DNA of 64,000 nt. Source: Roseovarius sp. (GTDB lineage: Bacteria; Pseudomonadota; Alphaproteobacteria; Rhodobacterales; Rhodobacteraceae). The translations under genes and the position numbers were made by a program. This document shows, in pieces, positions 26,984-36,552 of this stretch (positions within the stretch are counted from its first letter, which is position 1; each line of letters opens with the position of its first letter). Where the stretch lies: the NCBI RefSeq assembly GCF_027019125.1, contig NZ_JALUXE010000002.1, positions 1 to 64,000 of the forward strand, in the 5' to 3' direction. A model generated the notes under the pieces. That model was not told the origin of the DNA. It saw only the letters and a list, made by a program, of their open reading frames with translations, and made no database searches.

Positions 26984-28135
26984 ATGACCCCCGGCGCGCG
27001 GGTTTCGGCCGCGATCGAGGTGTTGGACCGGATCCGCGCGGGTGAGCCTGCGGAAAAGGCCCTGACCAATTGGGCGCGGGGCGCGCGCTATGCCGGGTCC
27101 AAGGATCGCGCTGCGCTGCGCGATCATGTGTTCTCGGTGTTGCGCTGTTGGCGGTCCTGTGCAGCGCGCGGTGGCGGCGCGGATGGTCGCGCGCTCATGC
27201 TGGGCAGTTTGCGCGGGCAAGGGATTGATCCAGATGAGATTTTCACAGGTGAGGGTCATGCGCCCGCACGTCTGACGGAGACAGAGCGCGTGGCGGGTGT
27301 GCCGGATAAGGCTGCCGCGCGCGATCTGCCGGATTGGCTCTGGCCGCAGTTCGAGGCGTCTTTGGGCCCCACGGCGGAGGCGGCGGCCGCCGCATTGCGC
27401 CTGCGGGCGCCGATCATGCTCCGGGTGAATGCGCGGCGCGCGACGCGCGAAGCGGCGCTGGCGCGGTTGGCGGCTGAGGGCGTCGTTGCGCAGCCGGTGG
27501 ATATTGCCAAGACCGCGCTGCAAGTTCTTGAAGGGGAGCGAAAAATCACAACCTCGCAGTGCTATGCCGATGGTTGGATCGAGCTTCAGGATGGCAGCAG
27601 CCAGGCGGCGATGGAGGTGCTTGACGTGCCGGAAGGCGCGCGGGTGCTGGATTATTGCGCGGGGGGCGGTGGTAAAGCGCTGGCCCTCGCGGCGCGCGTG
27701 GACGGCGCATTCTTTGCCCATGACGCGGCCCCGCAGCGGATGCGCGACCTGCCCGTGCGGGCGGCGCGCGCGGGGGCCGAGGTGCGTCTTGTCACGCAGC
27801 CGGAGGGGTCTTTTGACGTGGTCTTGTGCGATGCGCCTTGCTCGGGCAGCGGCACCTGGCGGCGCAGCCCCGAAGCGAAATGGGCTCTGACGCCGACGCG
27901 GTTGACGGAATTGACCGAAATCCAGCGGCAGATTCTGTCAAAGGCGGCCTCTCTGGTCGCACCGGGCGGGCTATTGGCCTATGCGACGTGTTCTGTTCTT
28001 GATGCGGAAAATCAAGAAGTTATCAGTCGCTTCTCACGTGATCATCCCGAATGGGCGCTGCAGGGGGCCCAGCGCTGGCCGATTTCTGAAGCGGGAGATG
28101 GTTTCTATCTCGCGCAACTCAGGAGGGTTTCCTGA
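26984..28135 (+). CDS. RsmB-like rRNA (cytosine-5-)-methyltransferase
   Basis: 383 residues. Residues ~1-140 are helical and resemble the NusB-like/RsmB N-terminal domain. The methyltransferase domain has L-D-Y-C-A-G-G-G-G-K (SAM binding; the Pro usually next to the Cys is absent), the catalytic D-A-P-C-S-G-S-G-T-W-R-R, and a second Cys in Y-A-T-C-S-V. Two catalytic cysteines are typical of m5C RNA methyltransferases. GAGG lies eight bases before the ATG. It follows guaB by 39 bases and may share its transcript. The exact rRNA position is not provable here. Confidence 0.88.
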   Translation: MTPGARVSAAIEVLDRIRAGEPAEKALTNWARGARYAGSKDRAALRDHVFSVLRCWRSCAARGGGADGRALMLGSLRGQGIDPDEIFTGEGHAPARLTETERVAGVPDKAAARDLPDWLWPQFEASLGPTAEAAAAALRLRAPIMLRVNARRATREAALARLAAEGVVAQPVDIAKTALQVLEGERKITTSQCYADGWIELQDGSSQAAMEVLDVPEGARVLDYCAGGGGKALALAARVDGAFFAHDAAPQRMRDLPVRAARAGAEVRLVTQPEGSFDVVLCDAPCSGSGTWRRSPEAKWALTPTRLTELTEIQRQILSKAASLVAPGGLLAYATCSVLDAENQEVISRFSRDHPEWALQGAQRWPISEAGDGFYLAQLRRVS

Positions 28136-28171
28136 GAATCCGGCAATCTTGACGTGTGATTCTCGCGGTCG

Positions 28172-28186
28172 TTAAGTCTCGTTTAA
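28172..28186 (+). promoter_or_regulatory. CtrA-type binding site upstream of cckA
   Basis: TTAA (28172-28175), seven bases, TTAA (28183-28186) is an exact match to the full CtrA consensus TTAA-N7-TTAA. It ends 30 bases before the cckA start. A TTGACG at 28149-28154 lies upstream at a distance that would put the -10 box inside the site. CckA phosphorylates CtrA through ChpT, so this would be a feedback loop. Confidence 0.62.
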
Positions 28187-28216
28187 CTCTTCGCCCTTAT
28201 TCAGGGTGCAGGAATC

Positions 28217-30544
28217 GTGAAGCGAGGGTACGGCGTGGCGTTTTTCCCGCAGTCAGGGGGGCAGTTTCAGCAAGCGGCGCTGCGGCTTGGCCCGCGTGCG
28301 GGCACGCTGGGCCTGGCGGCGGTGCTCTTCGCGGGTACGGCGGTGCTGCTGCCGTCCGGGCAGGGTCAGCGCCTGCTCTGGCTGGTCGGGGCCACGCTCG
28401 GGTTTGCCGCGGTATGGGTCGTGCTGTTCAATGCGCGCCTCAAGCGGCGTGTCACGGGGCAGCGGCAAGCCGTGGCGCGACTGGCGCAAGAGATGCTCGA
28501 GGCGGACCCGGTGCCGCTTGTTCTGGCCGAGGTCGAAGGGCATATCGTGCTTGCCAACGCCGCGGCACGGCGGGTGCTGGGGGCGGACCGGGCCACCACG
28601 CTCGCGGGGGCGCTGCGCGAGGTTCTGGCCAATCCCGGCCCCATTCTCTTTCGCATGGAAACGCGTGCCCTGGCCAAGGGGGCCTCGGTGGAGGATCTGG
28701 TGACGCGGGGCGGACATATGCGGATCAGCGTGCATCGCTCCGGGGCCGATCACTTTCTATGGCGGATCGAGACCTCCACCGAACATGCCCCGCGCGATGC
28801 CGAGGCGCAGGCCCTGCCGATGCTGACCCTGGGCCGTCGCGATGCTGTATTGTTCATGAATGCCGCGGCGCGCGATCTGGTGGGGGAACGGGTGCGGACG
28901 CTGGACCGGCTATGTGTCACGCCGCCGCTGCGCCCCGGTGAGGTCAATGACATCGCCACGCCTGACGGCCCTTCGCCCTGCCTCGTGGTGGCGCGCGAGG
29001 GCATGGCGGGGCGGCGCGAGATATTCCTCTTGCCCGGGGTCGAGGCGGGCGCGCGTGCGCCGGACGGTTGGACATTCTTCGATGCCTTGCCGGTCCCTCT
29101 CTTGAAGCTCTCGGCGCAGGGGCTGATCCAGCTCTCGAACCGGCCCGCGCGCGAGGTGCTGGGGGTTGAGAGCGTGGCGGGTCTGAGCCTCGGTGATACG
29201 CTCGAGGGGTTGGGGCGGTCGATCACCGACTGGTTGGGGGATGCGGCGGCGGGGCGCGGCACGGTACATGCCGAATTTCTGCGCGTGCGGCGAGAGGATC
29301 GCGAGGTCTTCGTACAGGTGACGCTGAACCGCACGATGGAAGCGGACGAGCCGATCCTGATCGCAGTGCTGAGCGATGCGACCGAGCTCAAGACGCTGGA
29401 GGCGCAATTTGTCCAGAGTCAGAAGATGCAGGCCATCGGCCAGCTCGCCGGGGGGGTTGCCCATGATTTCAACAATCTCCTGACCGCGATTTCAGGGCAT
29501 TGCGACCTCTTGCTCTTGCGGCACGATCAGGGCGATCCCGATTTCGGCGATCTCATCCAGATCAATCAGAATGCCAACCGTGCAGCCGCCCTGGTCAGTC
29601 AATTGCTGGCCTATTCGCGCAAGCAGACGCTGCGCCCGGAGGTGATCGACCTGCGCGATACCTTGGCGGACCTCACGCATCTGCTCAACCGGCTGGTGGG
29701 AGAGAAGATCGCGCTCTCGCTCAGCCACGATCCAACGCTGGCGGCCATTCGCGCCGACAAGCGGCAGTTGGAGCAGGTGCTGATGAACCTCGTGGTGAAT
29801 TCCCGCGATGCCATGCCGAAGGGGGGCGATATTCGGATCGTCACCCAGAATGTGACCTTGACCGAGCCGCTGCGCCGGGACCGGGCGGTGGTGCAGCCGG
29901 GGCGCTATGTCTCGGTGCAGGTGATCGACGAAGGCGCGGGGATCGCGCCGGACAAGCTGCAAAAGGTGTTCGAGCCGTTTTTTACCACCAAGCGCATCGG
30001 CGAGGGCACCGGGCTTGGCCTTTCTACCGCCTATGGCATTGTCAAGCAGACCGGCGGGTTCATCTTTGTCGATAGCACGCCGGGCGAGGGCACCTGTTTC
30101 CAGTTGCTGTTTCCGGCCTACCTGGGCGAAGAGCCCGGCCCACGTGAGCGGCCGGGTCTGATGCCCTCTGAGGCGCGTGGCAGTGGCGTGGTGCTGCTGG
30201 TGGAGGATGAGGCCCCGGTGCGGGCATTTGCCAGCCGGGCGCTGCAACTGCGTGGCTTTACCGTGCTCGAGGCGGAATCGGCCGAAGATGCGCTGGAGAT
30301 TCTCGACGATGCGGATCTGCATGTGGATGTGTTCGTCACCGATGTGGTGATGCCCGGCATCGACGGGCCCGGCTGGGTGCGGCAGGCGCTGACGCGCCGG
30401 CCCGCGGCGCGGGTGGTGTTCATGTCGGGCTATGCCGAAGAAACCTTCGGCGACCGGCAGGCGTGCATTCCGCAGTCGGTTTTCCTGCCCAAACCTTTTT
30501 CTCTCAATGAATTGACAGAGACGGTGCAGCGCCAGTTGCGGTGA
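28217..30544 (+). CDS. cckA: Hybrid histidine kinase CckA
   Basis: 775 residues from a GTG. Two hydrophobic segments lie at ~25-75, followed by two PAS-like regions. The kinase core is [19 protein letters not shown] with phospho-acceptor His416. The ATPase domain has [16 protein letters not shown] and G-T-G-L-G-L-S-T. The C-terminal receiver domain has Asp709 in F-V-T-D-V-V-M-P-G. CckA phosphorylates ChpT, which passes phosphate to CtrA and CpdR; in Rhodobacteraceae this controls motility and gene-transfer-agent production rather than viability. The exact CtrA site upstream supports the name. Confidence 0.92.
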   Translation: MKRGYGVAFFPQSGGQFQQAALRLGPRAGTLGLAAVLFAGTAVLLPSGQGQRLLWLVGATLGFAAVWVVLFNARLKRRVTGQRQAVARLAQEMLEADPVPLVLAEVEGHIVLANAAARRVLGADRATTLAGALREVLANPGPILFRMETRALAKGASVEDLVTRGGHMRISVHRSGADHFLWRIETSTEHAPRDAEAQALPMLTLGRRDAVLFMNAAARDLVGERVRTLDRLCVTPPLRPGEVNDIATPDGPSPCLVVAREGMAGRREIFLLPGVEAGARAPDGWTFFDALPVPLLKLSAQGLIQLSNRPAREVLGVESVAGLSLGDTLEGLGRSITDWLGDAAAGRGTVHAEFLRVRREDREVFVQVTLNRTMEADEPILIAVLSDATELKTLEAQFVQSQKMQAIGQLAGGVAHDFNNLLTAISGHCDLLLLRHDQGDPDFGDLIQINQNANRAAALVSQLLAYSRKQTLRPEVIDLRDTLADLTHLLNRLVGEKIALSLSHDPTLAAIRADKRQLEQVLMNLVVNSRDAMPKGGDIRIVTQNVTLTEPLRRDRAVVQPGRYVSVQVIDEGAGIAPDKLQKVFEPFFTTKRIGEGTGLGLSTAYGIVKQTGGFIFVDSTPGEGTCFQLLFPAYLGEEPGPRERPGLMPSEARGSGVVLLVEDEAPVRAFASRALQLRGFTVLEAESAEDALEILDDADLHVDVFVTDVVMPGIDGPGWVRQALTRRPAARVVFMSGYAEETFGDRQACIPQSVFLPKPFSLNELTETVQRQLR

Positions 30545-30576
30545 CGGTGGCGGCCCGGGCCGGAGAGGCGCCCTGC

Positions 30577-31230
30577 TCAGGGCCGCGCGTCTGGTTCCGG
30601 CTTTGCGCGGGGGGGCAAGGGCGTGTAGCTGCCACCTGCGCCGATTCCGGACCAGAGCGTGAAATCCGCGGCATATTTGCGCTGCAACCGCGCCTCGATC
30701 CGGGGCGAGAGGGTGAGTGGCAGGGCGGGTGAGCGGTTGAGCGGCGCAGGTTCGACCGCCACGCCGAGCCGGGCCGCGAGAAAGCCGCGCAGCCCCGGCT
30801 GATCTTCGTAGCGGAAAAGATGGGTGACATGGGCCCCGCTGCGTTGGGGTTCCAGGAACTTTGCCTGACTGCCGACCCGCGCGCAGGGCGGCGGCTCGCC
30901 GGTGCAATAGGCGCTTACGAAGTCATCGAAGCTGAGCCCCTCGGTGCTGTTGACGTGACCGGCAAGCTCCGGGCGCTGACGGTAGCGATACCAACTCCCG
31001 AGCCAGTCGCGCGGCTCGCGCATCACGGCCACGATGTCAAAGGGCCCGTCGAAAAACCGCTCGATCATCGGGCGGAAGAATCGGTTGTAGCGAAACACCG
31101 GCGCATGTTTGAGCTCGGGCGGGGCCGACACGACCATGGCGGCATGAGGCGCGAGGGCGGTCTCATAGGCGGTGCTGCCGGTCTTGGGAACCGAGAGGAG
31201 CACCAACCGCGCCGTGGAAAAGACCAACAT
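30577..31230 (-). CDS. Sulfotransferase-family protein
   Basis: 217 residues. The PAPS 5'-phosphosulfate loop is S-V-P-K-T-G-S-T-A at ~13-21, and the 3'-phosphate motif is R-E-P-R-D-W-L-G-S-W-Y near residue 71. Both are intact, unlike in the protein at 15.3 kb. The last ~15 residues are Pro-rich. It would transfer sulfate from PAPS to a carbohydrate, lipid or protein that cannot be named from sequence. It is convergent with cckA (32 bases apart) and divergent from recA. Confidence 0.83.
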   Translation of the reverse strand: MLVFSTARLVLLSVPKTGSTAYETALAPHAAMVVSAPPELKHAPVFRYNRFFRPMIERFFDGPFDIVAVMREPRDWLGSWYRYRQRPELAGHVNSTEGLSFDDFVSAYCTGEPPPCARVGSQAKFLEPQRSGAHVTHLFRYEDQPGLRGFLAARLGVAVEPAPLNRSPALPLTLSPRIEARLQRKYAADFTLWSGIGAGGSYTPLPPRAKPEPDARP

Positions 31231-31328
31231 TTACGCCTCTCGCCGTCAATTTTCACAGGTGTCGTTGCGCGTAAACTACTTGTTAATCTTGCAAGCGGAA
31301 AGTGGGGCTACCAGAATTTTCTTGAAAT

Positions 31329-31370
31329 GTTCGCATTTTGTCCGCATAGAGGTGAGAACAAGAGGTGAAC
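31329..31370 (+). promoter_or_regulatory. LexA (SOS) boxes of recA
   Basis: GAAC (31356-31359), seven bases, GAAC (31367-31370) is the exact reverse complement of the alphaproteobacterial LexA box GTTC-N7-GTTC. A second, near-perfect copy on the plus strand, GTTC-N7-GTCC, is at 31329-31343. Both lie 51-93 bases before the recA start, where LexA would block transcription. Start and -10/-35 hexamers were not resolved. Confidence 0.72.
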
Positions 31371-31421
31371 GCAGGCAATGATTGCCGCCCGTGACAGGGT
31401 GTGGAATAAGGGGCTGAACAA

Positions 31422-32495
31422 ATGGCAACGGCAGATCTTCTCTCGATGGACAACAAGCGGAACGCGGACAAGCAAAAGGCGCTCGACAGCGCGCTGGCGC
31501 AGATCGAACGGCAGTTCGGTAAAGGCTCGATCATGAAGCTGGGGGGCGACAATGTCGTCAAGGACATCGAGGCCACCTCGACCGGTTCTCTGGGTCTTGA
31601 TATTGCCCTTGGCATCGGCGGGATTCCCAAAGGCCGGATCATCGAGATTTATGGCCCCGAAAGCTCTGGCAAGACCACGCTCACGCTGCATTGCGTGGCG
31701 GAAGAGCAGAAAAAGGGCGGGGTCTGCGCCTTTGTCGATGCCGAACATGCGCTTGATCCGGTCTATGCCCGCAAGCTTGGGGTCGATCTCGACGAGTTGC
31801 TGATCTCGCAACCGGACACGGGCGAACAGGCGCTCGAGATTGTCGACACATTGGTGCGCTCGGGCGCGGTGAGCATGATCGTGGTCGATTCCGTGGCCGC
31901 CTTGACGCCCAAATCGGAGCTTGAGGGGGATATGGGCGACAGCAGCGTCGGCGTTCATGCCCGGCTGATGAGCCAGGCGATGCGCAAGCTCACGGGGTCG
32001 ATCAGCCGCACCAATTGCACCGTCATTTTCATCAACCAGATCCGGATGAAGATCGGCGTGATGTTCGGCAGCCCCGAAACCACCACCGGGGGCAATGCGC
32101 TGAAATTCTACAGCTCCGTTCGTCTGGATATCCGGCGCATCGGCTCGATCAAGGATCGCGACGAGGTGGTGGGCAATTCAACCCGCGTCAAGGTGGTCAA
32201 GAACAAGGTGGCCCCGCCCTTCAAGCAGGTTGAGTTCGACATCATGTTCGGCGAGGGGATCAGCAAGACGGGAGAATTGATTGATCTCGGGGTCAAGGCC
32301 GGCGTGGTGGAAAAATCCGGCAGCTGGTACAGCTATGGCGACCAACGGATCGGGCAGGGACGCGAGAATACCAAGACCTTCCTGCGTGACAATCCCGCCG
32401 TCGCGATCGAGATCGAGGACAAGATCCGCGCCTCGCATGGGCTCGATTTCCACATGAGCGACAGCTCTGACGACAGCGATGTCATGGAGGCCTGA
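31422..32495 (+). CDS. recA: Recombinase A
   Basis: 357 residues, normal length. The product forms filaments on single-stranded DNA, drives strand exchange and stimulates LexA self-cleavage. Walker A is G-P-E-S-S-G-K-T-T near residue 79, with Walker [11 protein letters not shown]. Loop regions include M-S-Q-A-M-R-K-L-T and N-Q-I-R-M-K-I-G-V. The C-terminus is acidic. It is preceded by SOS boxes and followed by a strong terminator, so it is a single-gene unit. Confidence 0.98.
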   Translation: MATADLLSMDNKRNADKQKALDSALAQIERQFGKGSIMKLGGDNVVKDIEATSTGSLGLDIALGIGGIPKGRIIEIYGPESSGKTTLTLHCVAEEQKKGGVCAFVDAEHALDPVYARKLGVDLDELLISQPDTGEQALEIVDTLVRSGAVSMIVVDSVAALTPKSELEGDMGDSSVGVHARLMSQAMRKLTGSISRTNCTVIFINQIRMKIGVMFGSPETTTGGNALKFYSSVRLDIRRIGSIKDRDEVVGNSTRVKVVKNKVAPPFKQVEFDIMFGEGISKTGELIDLGVKAGVVEKSGSWYSYGDQRIGQGRENTKTFLRDNPAVAIEIEDKIRASHGLDFHMSDSSDDSDVMEA

Positions 32496-32525
32496 GGGCC
32501 GCCTGGGCGGACCCTGACGGGACGC

Positions 32526-32555
32526 AAAAGGCTCGGGCGATGCCCGGGCCTTTTT
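32526..32555 (+). terminator. Rho-independent terminator of recA
   Basis: GGCTCGGGC (32530-32538) pairs with GCCCGGGCC (32542-32550) with one G-T pair and a 3-base loop, followed by TTTTT. An AAAA run precedes the stem. It lies 31 bases after the recA stop. Confidence 0.88.
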
Positions 32556-32632
32556 CTTGCGGTGGACATGCCCGGACGGCCCCGTTAAATCAGCAGAACG
32601 CAGGCCCACACACGCCCCGGAAAGAGATGCCC

Positions 32633-35308
32633 ATGCCCACGCTGAATGAAATCCGTTCCACCTTTCTGAGCTTCTTCGAGCGCAACGATCACCGCGTCGT
32701 CGACAGTTCGCCGCTTGTGCCGCGCAACGATCCGACGTTGATGTTCACCAATTCCGGCATGGTGCAGTTCAAGAACTGTTTTACCGGGGTGGAGCATCGC
32801 GATTATGTCCGCGCCACCACCAGCCAGAAATGTGTGCGCGCGGGTGGCAAGCATAACGATCTGGACAATGTGGGCTATACCGCGCGGCATCACACGTTTT
32901 TCGAGATGCTGGGCAATTTCAGCTTTGGTGATTATTTCAAGGAACAGGCGATCCCCTATGCGTGGGACCTTCTGACCAAGGATTTCGGGATCGACAAATC
33001 CAAGCTCTTGGTCACGGTTTACCATACCGATGACGAAGCGGCGGGCATCTGGAAGAAATACGCGGGCCTCAGCGATGACCGGATCATCCGGATCAAGACG
33101 GATGACAATTTCTGGTCGATGGGCCCGACCGGCCCCTGTGGCCCCTGCACCGAGATTTTCTATGATCATGGGGACAGCATCTGGGGCGGCCCTCCGGGCA
33201 GCGCCGAGGAAGATGGTGATCGGTTCATCGAAATCTGGAACCTCGTCTTCATGCAGAACGAGCGGTTCGAGGATGGCTCGATGCGGGCGCTTGACATGCA
33301 GTCGATCGACACGGGCATGGGGCTTGAGCGGATCGGGGCGCTGTTGCAGGGCAAGCACGACAATTACGACACCGATTTGATGCGCAGCCTGATCGAGGCG
33401 AGCGCGCATGTGACGAGCCAGGACCCGGACGGGCCGGGCCGGGTGCATCACCGGGTGATCGCGGATCACCTGCGCTCGACCTCGTTCCTGATGGCGGATG
33501 GGGTGATGCCTTCGAACGAGGGGCGCGGATATGTGCTGCGGCGGATCATGCGGCGGGCGATGCGGCATGCGCATATGCTGGGCGCGAAGGATCCTGTGAT
33601 GCATCGGCTGGTGCCGGCGCTGGTGGCGCAGATGGGGCAGGCATTCCCCGAACTGGGTCGGGCGCAGGCGATGATCGAAGAGACATTGAAGCTGGAAGAA
33701 ACGCGCTTCAAGCAGACGCTGGAGCGCGGTTTGCGCCTGCTCGATGAGGAGGTGACAGGGCTGGAAGAGGGGGCGGCGCTGCCGGGGGCAACGGCATTCA
33801 AGCTCTATGACACCTATGGTTTTCCCCTCGACCTCACGCAGGATGCGCTGCGCGAGAAGGGGCGCGAGGTGGATACCGACGGTTTTGACGCCGCGATGGC
33901 CGAGCAGAAGGCCAAGGCGCGGGCGGCCTGGGCCGGCACCGGCGAGGCGGCGGATCAGGCGGTGTGGTTCGATATTGCAGAGGAAAAAGGCGGAACGGAT
34001 TTCCTCGGCTATGACACGGAGCGGGCCGAGGGGCAGATCGTGGCCTTGGTGCGCGACGGGGCGCGTGTGACCGCAGCAGCCGCGGGCGAAAGCGTGCAGA
34101 TCGTGTTGAACCAGACGCCGTTTTACGCGGAATCCGGCGGGCAGGTTGGCGATAGCGGTCTGCTCAGGACCGAAAGTGGCCAGGTGCGTGTGACCGACAC
34201 CAAGAAGGTGGCGGGCGTTTTCGTGCATGTCGCCGTGGTGGAAACGGGCGAGGTCAAGGCAGGGCAGGCCGCGCAGTTGGAGGTGGATCACACCCGCCGC
34301 GGCGCCATCCGGGCCAATCACTCGGCGACGCATCTCTTGCATGAGGCGTTGCGCGGTGCGCTTGGCGAGCACGTGGCGCAGCGTGGATCGCTCAATGCCG
34401 AAGATCGGTTGCGGTTCGATTTCAGCCACACCAAGGCGCTGAGTGCCGAGGAGCTGGAGCAGGTCGAGCGCGAGGTCAACGACTATATCCGTCAGAATGC
34501 GGCGGTCGAGACGCGGATCATGACCCCCGATGACGCGCGGGCGCTTGGGGCGCAGGCGCTCTTTGGTGAGAAATACGGCGACGAGGTGCGGGTCGTGTCG
34601 ATGGGGCAGGCCGAGGGATCGGGCAAGGGGGCCGATGGGCGGACCTATTCGATCGAGCTGTGTGGCGGCACGCATGTGCGGCGCACGGGCGATATCGGTG
34701 TATTCGTGGCGCTTGGCGATTCTGCGTCCAGTGCCGGTGTGCGGCGGATCGAGGCGCTGACCGGGGCTGCGGCGTTCGACTATCTGAGCGGACAGGCGGC
34801 GCGTCTGGGGCAGGTGGCCTCGGAGTTGAAGGCGCGGCCCGAGGATGTGGCAGAGCGCGTGAAGGCGCTGATGGACGAGCGGCGGGCCCTGGCCAATGAG
34901 GTGGCGCAACTGCGCCGCGAACTGGCGATGGCGGGCGGGGCCGGGCAGGGCGGCGGTGCCGCGCCGCGTGAGGTAGGCGGTGTCAAGCTCATCGCGCAGG
35001 TGCTCTCGGGCGTCCAGGGCAAGGATCTGCCGCCGCTGATTGACGAGGTTAAGGCGCGGCTTGGCTCTGGTGCGGTCTTGCTTATTGCCGATACCGGCGG
35101 CAAGGTGGCTGTGGCAGCGGGCGTGACCGAGGATTTGACCGACCGGATTTCGGCGGTGGAGATGGTGCGCGCGGCGGTGGCCGAACTGGGCGGCAAGGGC
35201 GGCGGTGGCCGTCCGGACCTGGCACAGGGTGGCGGCACGAGCATGGACGGGGCCGAGGCGGCGATCGCGGCGGCGACCGGGGTTATCGAGGGGGTCATGA
35301 CCTCCTAG
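32633..35308 (+). CDS. alaS: Alanyl-tRNA synthetase
   Basis: 891 residues from the ATG at 32633 ([11 protein letters not shown]); an ATG six bases earlier would add Met-Pro. The catalytic domain has the class II motifs around [18 protein letters not shown] and T-G-M-G-L-E-R. The editing domain has [11 protein letters not shown] and C-G-G-T-H-V zinc ligands. The C-terminal C-Ala domain is Gly-rich (A-Q-G-G-G-T-S) at the end, with a DHHA1-like fold. Two DUF1330 genes follow closely and are probably read on the same transcript. Confidence 0.97.
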   Translation: MPTLNEIRSTFLSFFERNDHRVVDSSPLVPRNDPTLMFTNSGMVQFKNCFTGVEHRDYVRATTSQKCVRAGGKHNDLDNVGYTARHHTFFEMLGNFSFGDYFKEQAIPYAWDLLTKDFGIDKSKLLVTVYHTDDEAAGIWKKYAGLSDDRIIRIKTDDNFWSMGPTGPCGPCTEIFYDHGDSIWGGPPGSAEEDGDRFIEIWNLVFMQNERFEDGSMRALDMQSIDTGMGLERIGALLQGKHDNYDTDLMRSLIEASAHVTSQDPDGPGRVHHRVIADHLRSTSFLMADGVMPSNEGRGYVLRRIMRRAMRHAHMLGAKDPVMHRLVPALVAQMGQAFPELGRAQAMIEETLKLEETRFKQTLERGLRLLDEEVTGLEEGAALPGATAFKLYDTYGFPLDLTQDALREKGREVDTDGFDAAMAEQKAKARAAWAGTGEAADQAVWFDIAEEKGGTDFLGYDTERAEGQIVALVRDGARVTAAAAGESVQIVLNQTPFYAESGGQVGDSGLLRTESGQVRVTDTKKVAGVFVHVAVVETGEVKAGQAAQLEVDHTRRGAIRANHSATHLLHEALRGALGEHVAQRGSLNAEDRLRFDFSHTKALSAEELEQVEREVNDYIRQNAAVETRIMTPDDARALGAQALFGEKYGDEVRVVSMGQAEGSGKGADGRTYSIELCGGTHVRRTGDIGVFVALGDSASSAGVRRIEALTGAAAFDYLSGQAARLGQVASELKARPEDVAERVKALMDERRALANEVAQLRRELAMAGGAGQGGGAAPREVGGVKLIAQVLSGVQGKDLPPLIDEVKARLGSGAVLLIADTGGKVAVAAGVTEDLTDRISAVEMVRAAVAELGGKGGGGRPDLAQGGGTSMDGAEAAIAAATGVIEGVMTS

Positions 35309-35317
35309 GGAGGATGG

Positions 35318-35602
35318 ATGAGCGCCTATATCATTGCCCGGATTACCGTGACAAATCCGCAGGATTATCAATCCTATGCCAGTCAGACCGTCGCCACGGC
35401 CGAGAAATTCGGCGGACGGTTTCTGGTCAAGGGGGGCGCGCAAGAGGTGCTGGAGGGCAATTGCCCCGACCGGCATGTCATCATCGAATTCCCCGACCGG
35501 GCGACGGCGCTGGCGTGGTATGGCTCTGACGCCTATCGGCGCATCTTGCCGCTGGCGCTGAACAGCAGCGAGCGTGATATCGTCCTTGTGGACGGTATTT
35601 AA
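35318..35602 (+). CDS. DUF1330-family protein, first copy
   Basis: 94 residues, a small ferredoxin-like (dimeric alpha-beta barrel) protein with A-Y-I-I-A-R-I-T-V-T-N-P at the start, F-G-G-R-F-L-V-K-G-G in the middle and V-I-I-E-F-P-D-R-A-T-A-L-A-W-Y near the end; all are typical of DUF1330. The first gene starts nine bases after alaS, and GGAGGATGG precedes its ATG. Structures of the family exist, but no reaction is established. A tandem second copy follows after 24 bases. Confidence 0.87.
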   Translation: MSAYIIARITVTNPQDYQSYASQTVATAEKFGGRFLVKGGAQEVLEGNCPDRHVIIEFPDRATALAWYGSDAYRRILPLALNSSERDIVLVDGI

Positions 35603-35626
35603 CTGAAAAAACAGGAGAATTCTGCG

Positions 35627-35914
35627 ATGCCTGCCCTCTGGATTGCCCATGTGACCGTGACCGATAGCGAGGCCTATGGGCGCTATGCCGCTCTGGCCGG
35701 GCCTGCGATTGCCAAGCATGGCGGCGTCTTTGTCGCGCGCGGGGGCCGGTTCGTGCAGTTGGAGGGCAAGGAGCGCCCGCGCAATGTGGTGGCGCGCTTT
35801 CCCAGTGTCGAGGATGCGGAGGCCTGTTACCACAGCCCCGAGTATCAGGCCGCGCTCGATCATGCGCGGGGCGCATCCGAGCGGGAATTGGTGATCGTCG
35901 AGATCACCGAATAG
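35627..35914 (+). CDS. DUF1330-family protein, second copy
   Basis: 95 residues, aligned end to end with the preceding gene: W-I-A-H-V-T-V-T-D-S-E-A-Y, G-G-V-F-V-A-R-G-G-R-F and V-V-A-R-F-P-S-V-E-D-A-E-A-C-Y. The copies share the fold pattern but under half of their residues, so the duplication is not recent. CAGGAG lies before the ATG. The role is unknown; the pair is read after alaS. Confidence 0.86.
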   Translation: MPALWIAHVTVTDSEAYGRYAALAGPAIAKHGGVFVARGGRFVQLEGKERPRNVVARFPSVEDAEACYHSPEYQAALDHARGASERELVIVEITE

Positions 35915-35968
35915 TCTGGACCGGCAGACGCTTGGCCCTAGGTCCTGCATGAGAAGCAGGAGTGGGCG

Positions 35969-36514
35969 ATGCGGATTTTACTGACAATCTGGCTGTTGAT
36001 GGCGGTCAACCTGGCCCTTGCCGCGGAGCTATCCGCGCTCAAGGCGCCGGGTGTCGTCGCCTTGATGCGGCATGCCCTGGCGCCGGGGACGGGTGATCCT
36101 GCGGCGTTTCGGCTGGGCGACTGTGCGACGCAGCGCAATCTGGATGCGCGGGGGCGGGCGCAGGCGCAAGAGACCGGCGCGGCCTTGCGGGCGGCGGGGA
36201 TCACGTTTGATCAGGTCTGGTCAAGCCGCTGGTGCCGGGCGCGTGACACGGCGCGGTTGATGGATATGGGAGAGGTGGTGGAAAAGCCGCCGCTTGATTC
36301 CTTTTACGCTGGTCAGGGTGATCCCGAAGGTCAAACCGAGGCGACATTGCGGATGATCGACGCGCTGCCAGAGACCGCGCGGGTGCTGATCGTGACGCAT
36401 CAGGTCAATATCACGGCATTGACCGGCCTTGGTGTCGGATCGGGCGAGATCATCGTGACGCGGCGGGGTCCGGAGGGGCTGATCCCCGTGGGACGCTATG
36501 TGATTGCCCCCTGA
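35969..36514 (+). CDS. Exported histidine phosphatase-family protein
   Basis: 181 residues. A signal peptide covers about residues 1-19 (A-L-A-A-E). The catalytic motif is L-M-R-H-A (the R-H-G type with Ala) near residue 34. Later motifs are S-S-R-W-C-R-A-R-D-T-A and the second His in V-T-H-Q-V-N. This set fits the phosphoglycerate mutase-like superfamily with phosphatase activity; a periplasmic location suggests action on exported phosphate esters. AGCAGGAG precedes the start. Its substrate is unknown. Confidence 0.85.
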   Translation: MRILLTIWLLMAVNLALAAELSALKAPGVVALMRHALAPGTGDPAAFRLGDCATQRNLDARGRAQAQETGAALRAAGITFDQVWSSRWCRARDTARLMDMGEVVEKPPLDSFYAGQGDPEGQTEATLRMIDALPETARVLIVTHQVNITALTGLGVGSGEIIVTRRGPEGLIPVGRYVIAP

Positions 36515-36517
36515 AAG

Positions 36518-36544
36518 CAAAAGCCCCGGCGCGAGGGCCGGGGC
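36518..36544 (-). terminator. Rho-independent terminator of typA
   Basis: On the minus strand GCCCCGGC (36544-36537) pairs with GCCGGGGC (36530-36523), with a 6-base loop, followed by TTTTGCTTT. It lies nine bases after the typA stop. The same stem may also slow transcription from the histidine phosphatase gene on the other strand. Confidence 0.78.
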
Positions 36545-36552
36545 GATTGGTG

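Noticed and set aside
31272..31286. CtrA-like site (TAAA-N7-TTAA) between the sulfotransferase gene and recA
   Set aside because: One half-site has a mismatch, and chance occurrence in an AT-richer gap is likely. The exact site before cckA is far better.
32585..35950. Very long open frame (about 1120 codons) opposite alaS
   Set aside because: It mirrors alaS codon positions, is rich in Arg/His/Pro, lacks any recognisable domain and has no ribosome-binding site. It is an artefact of GC-rich codon bias.
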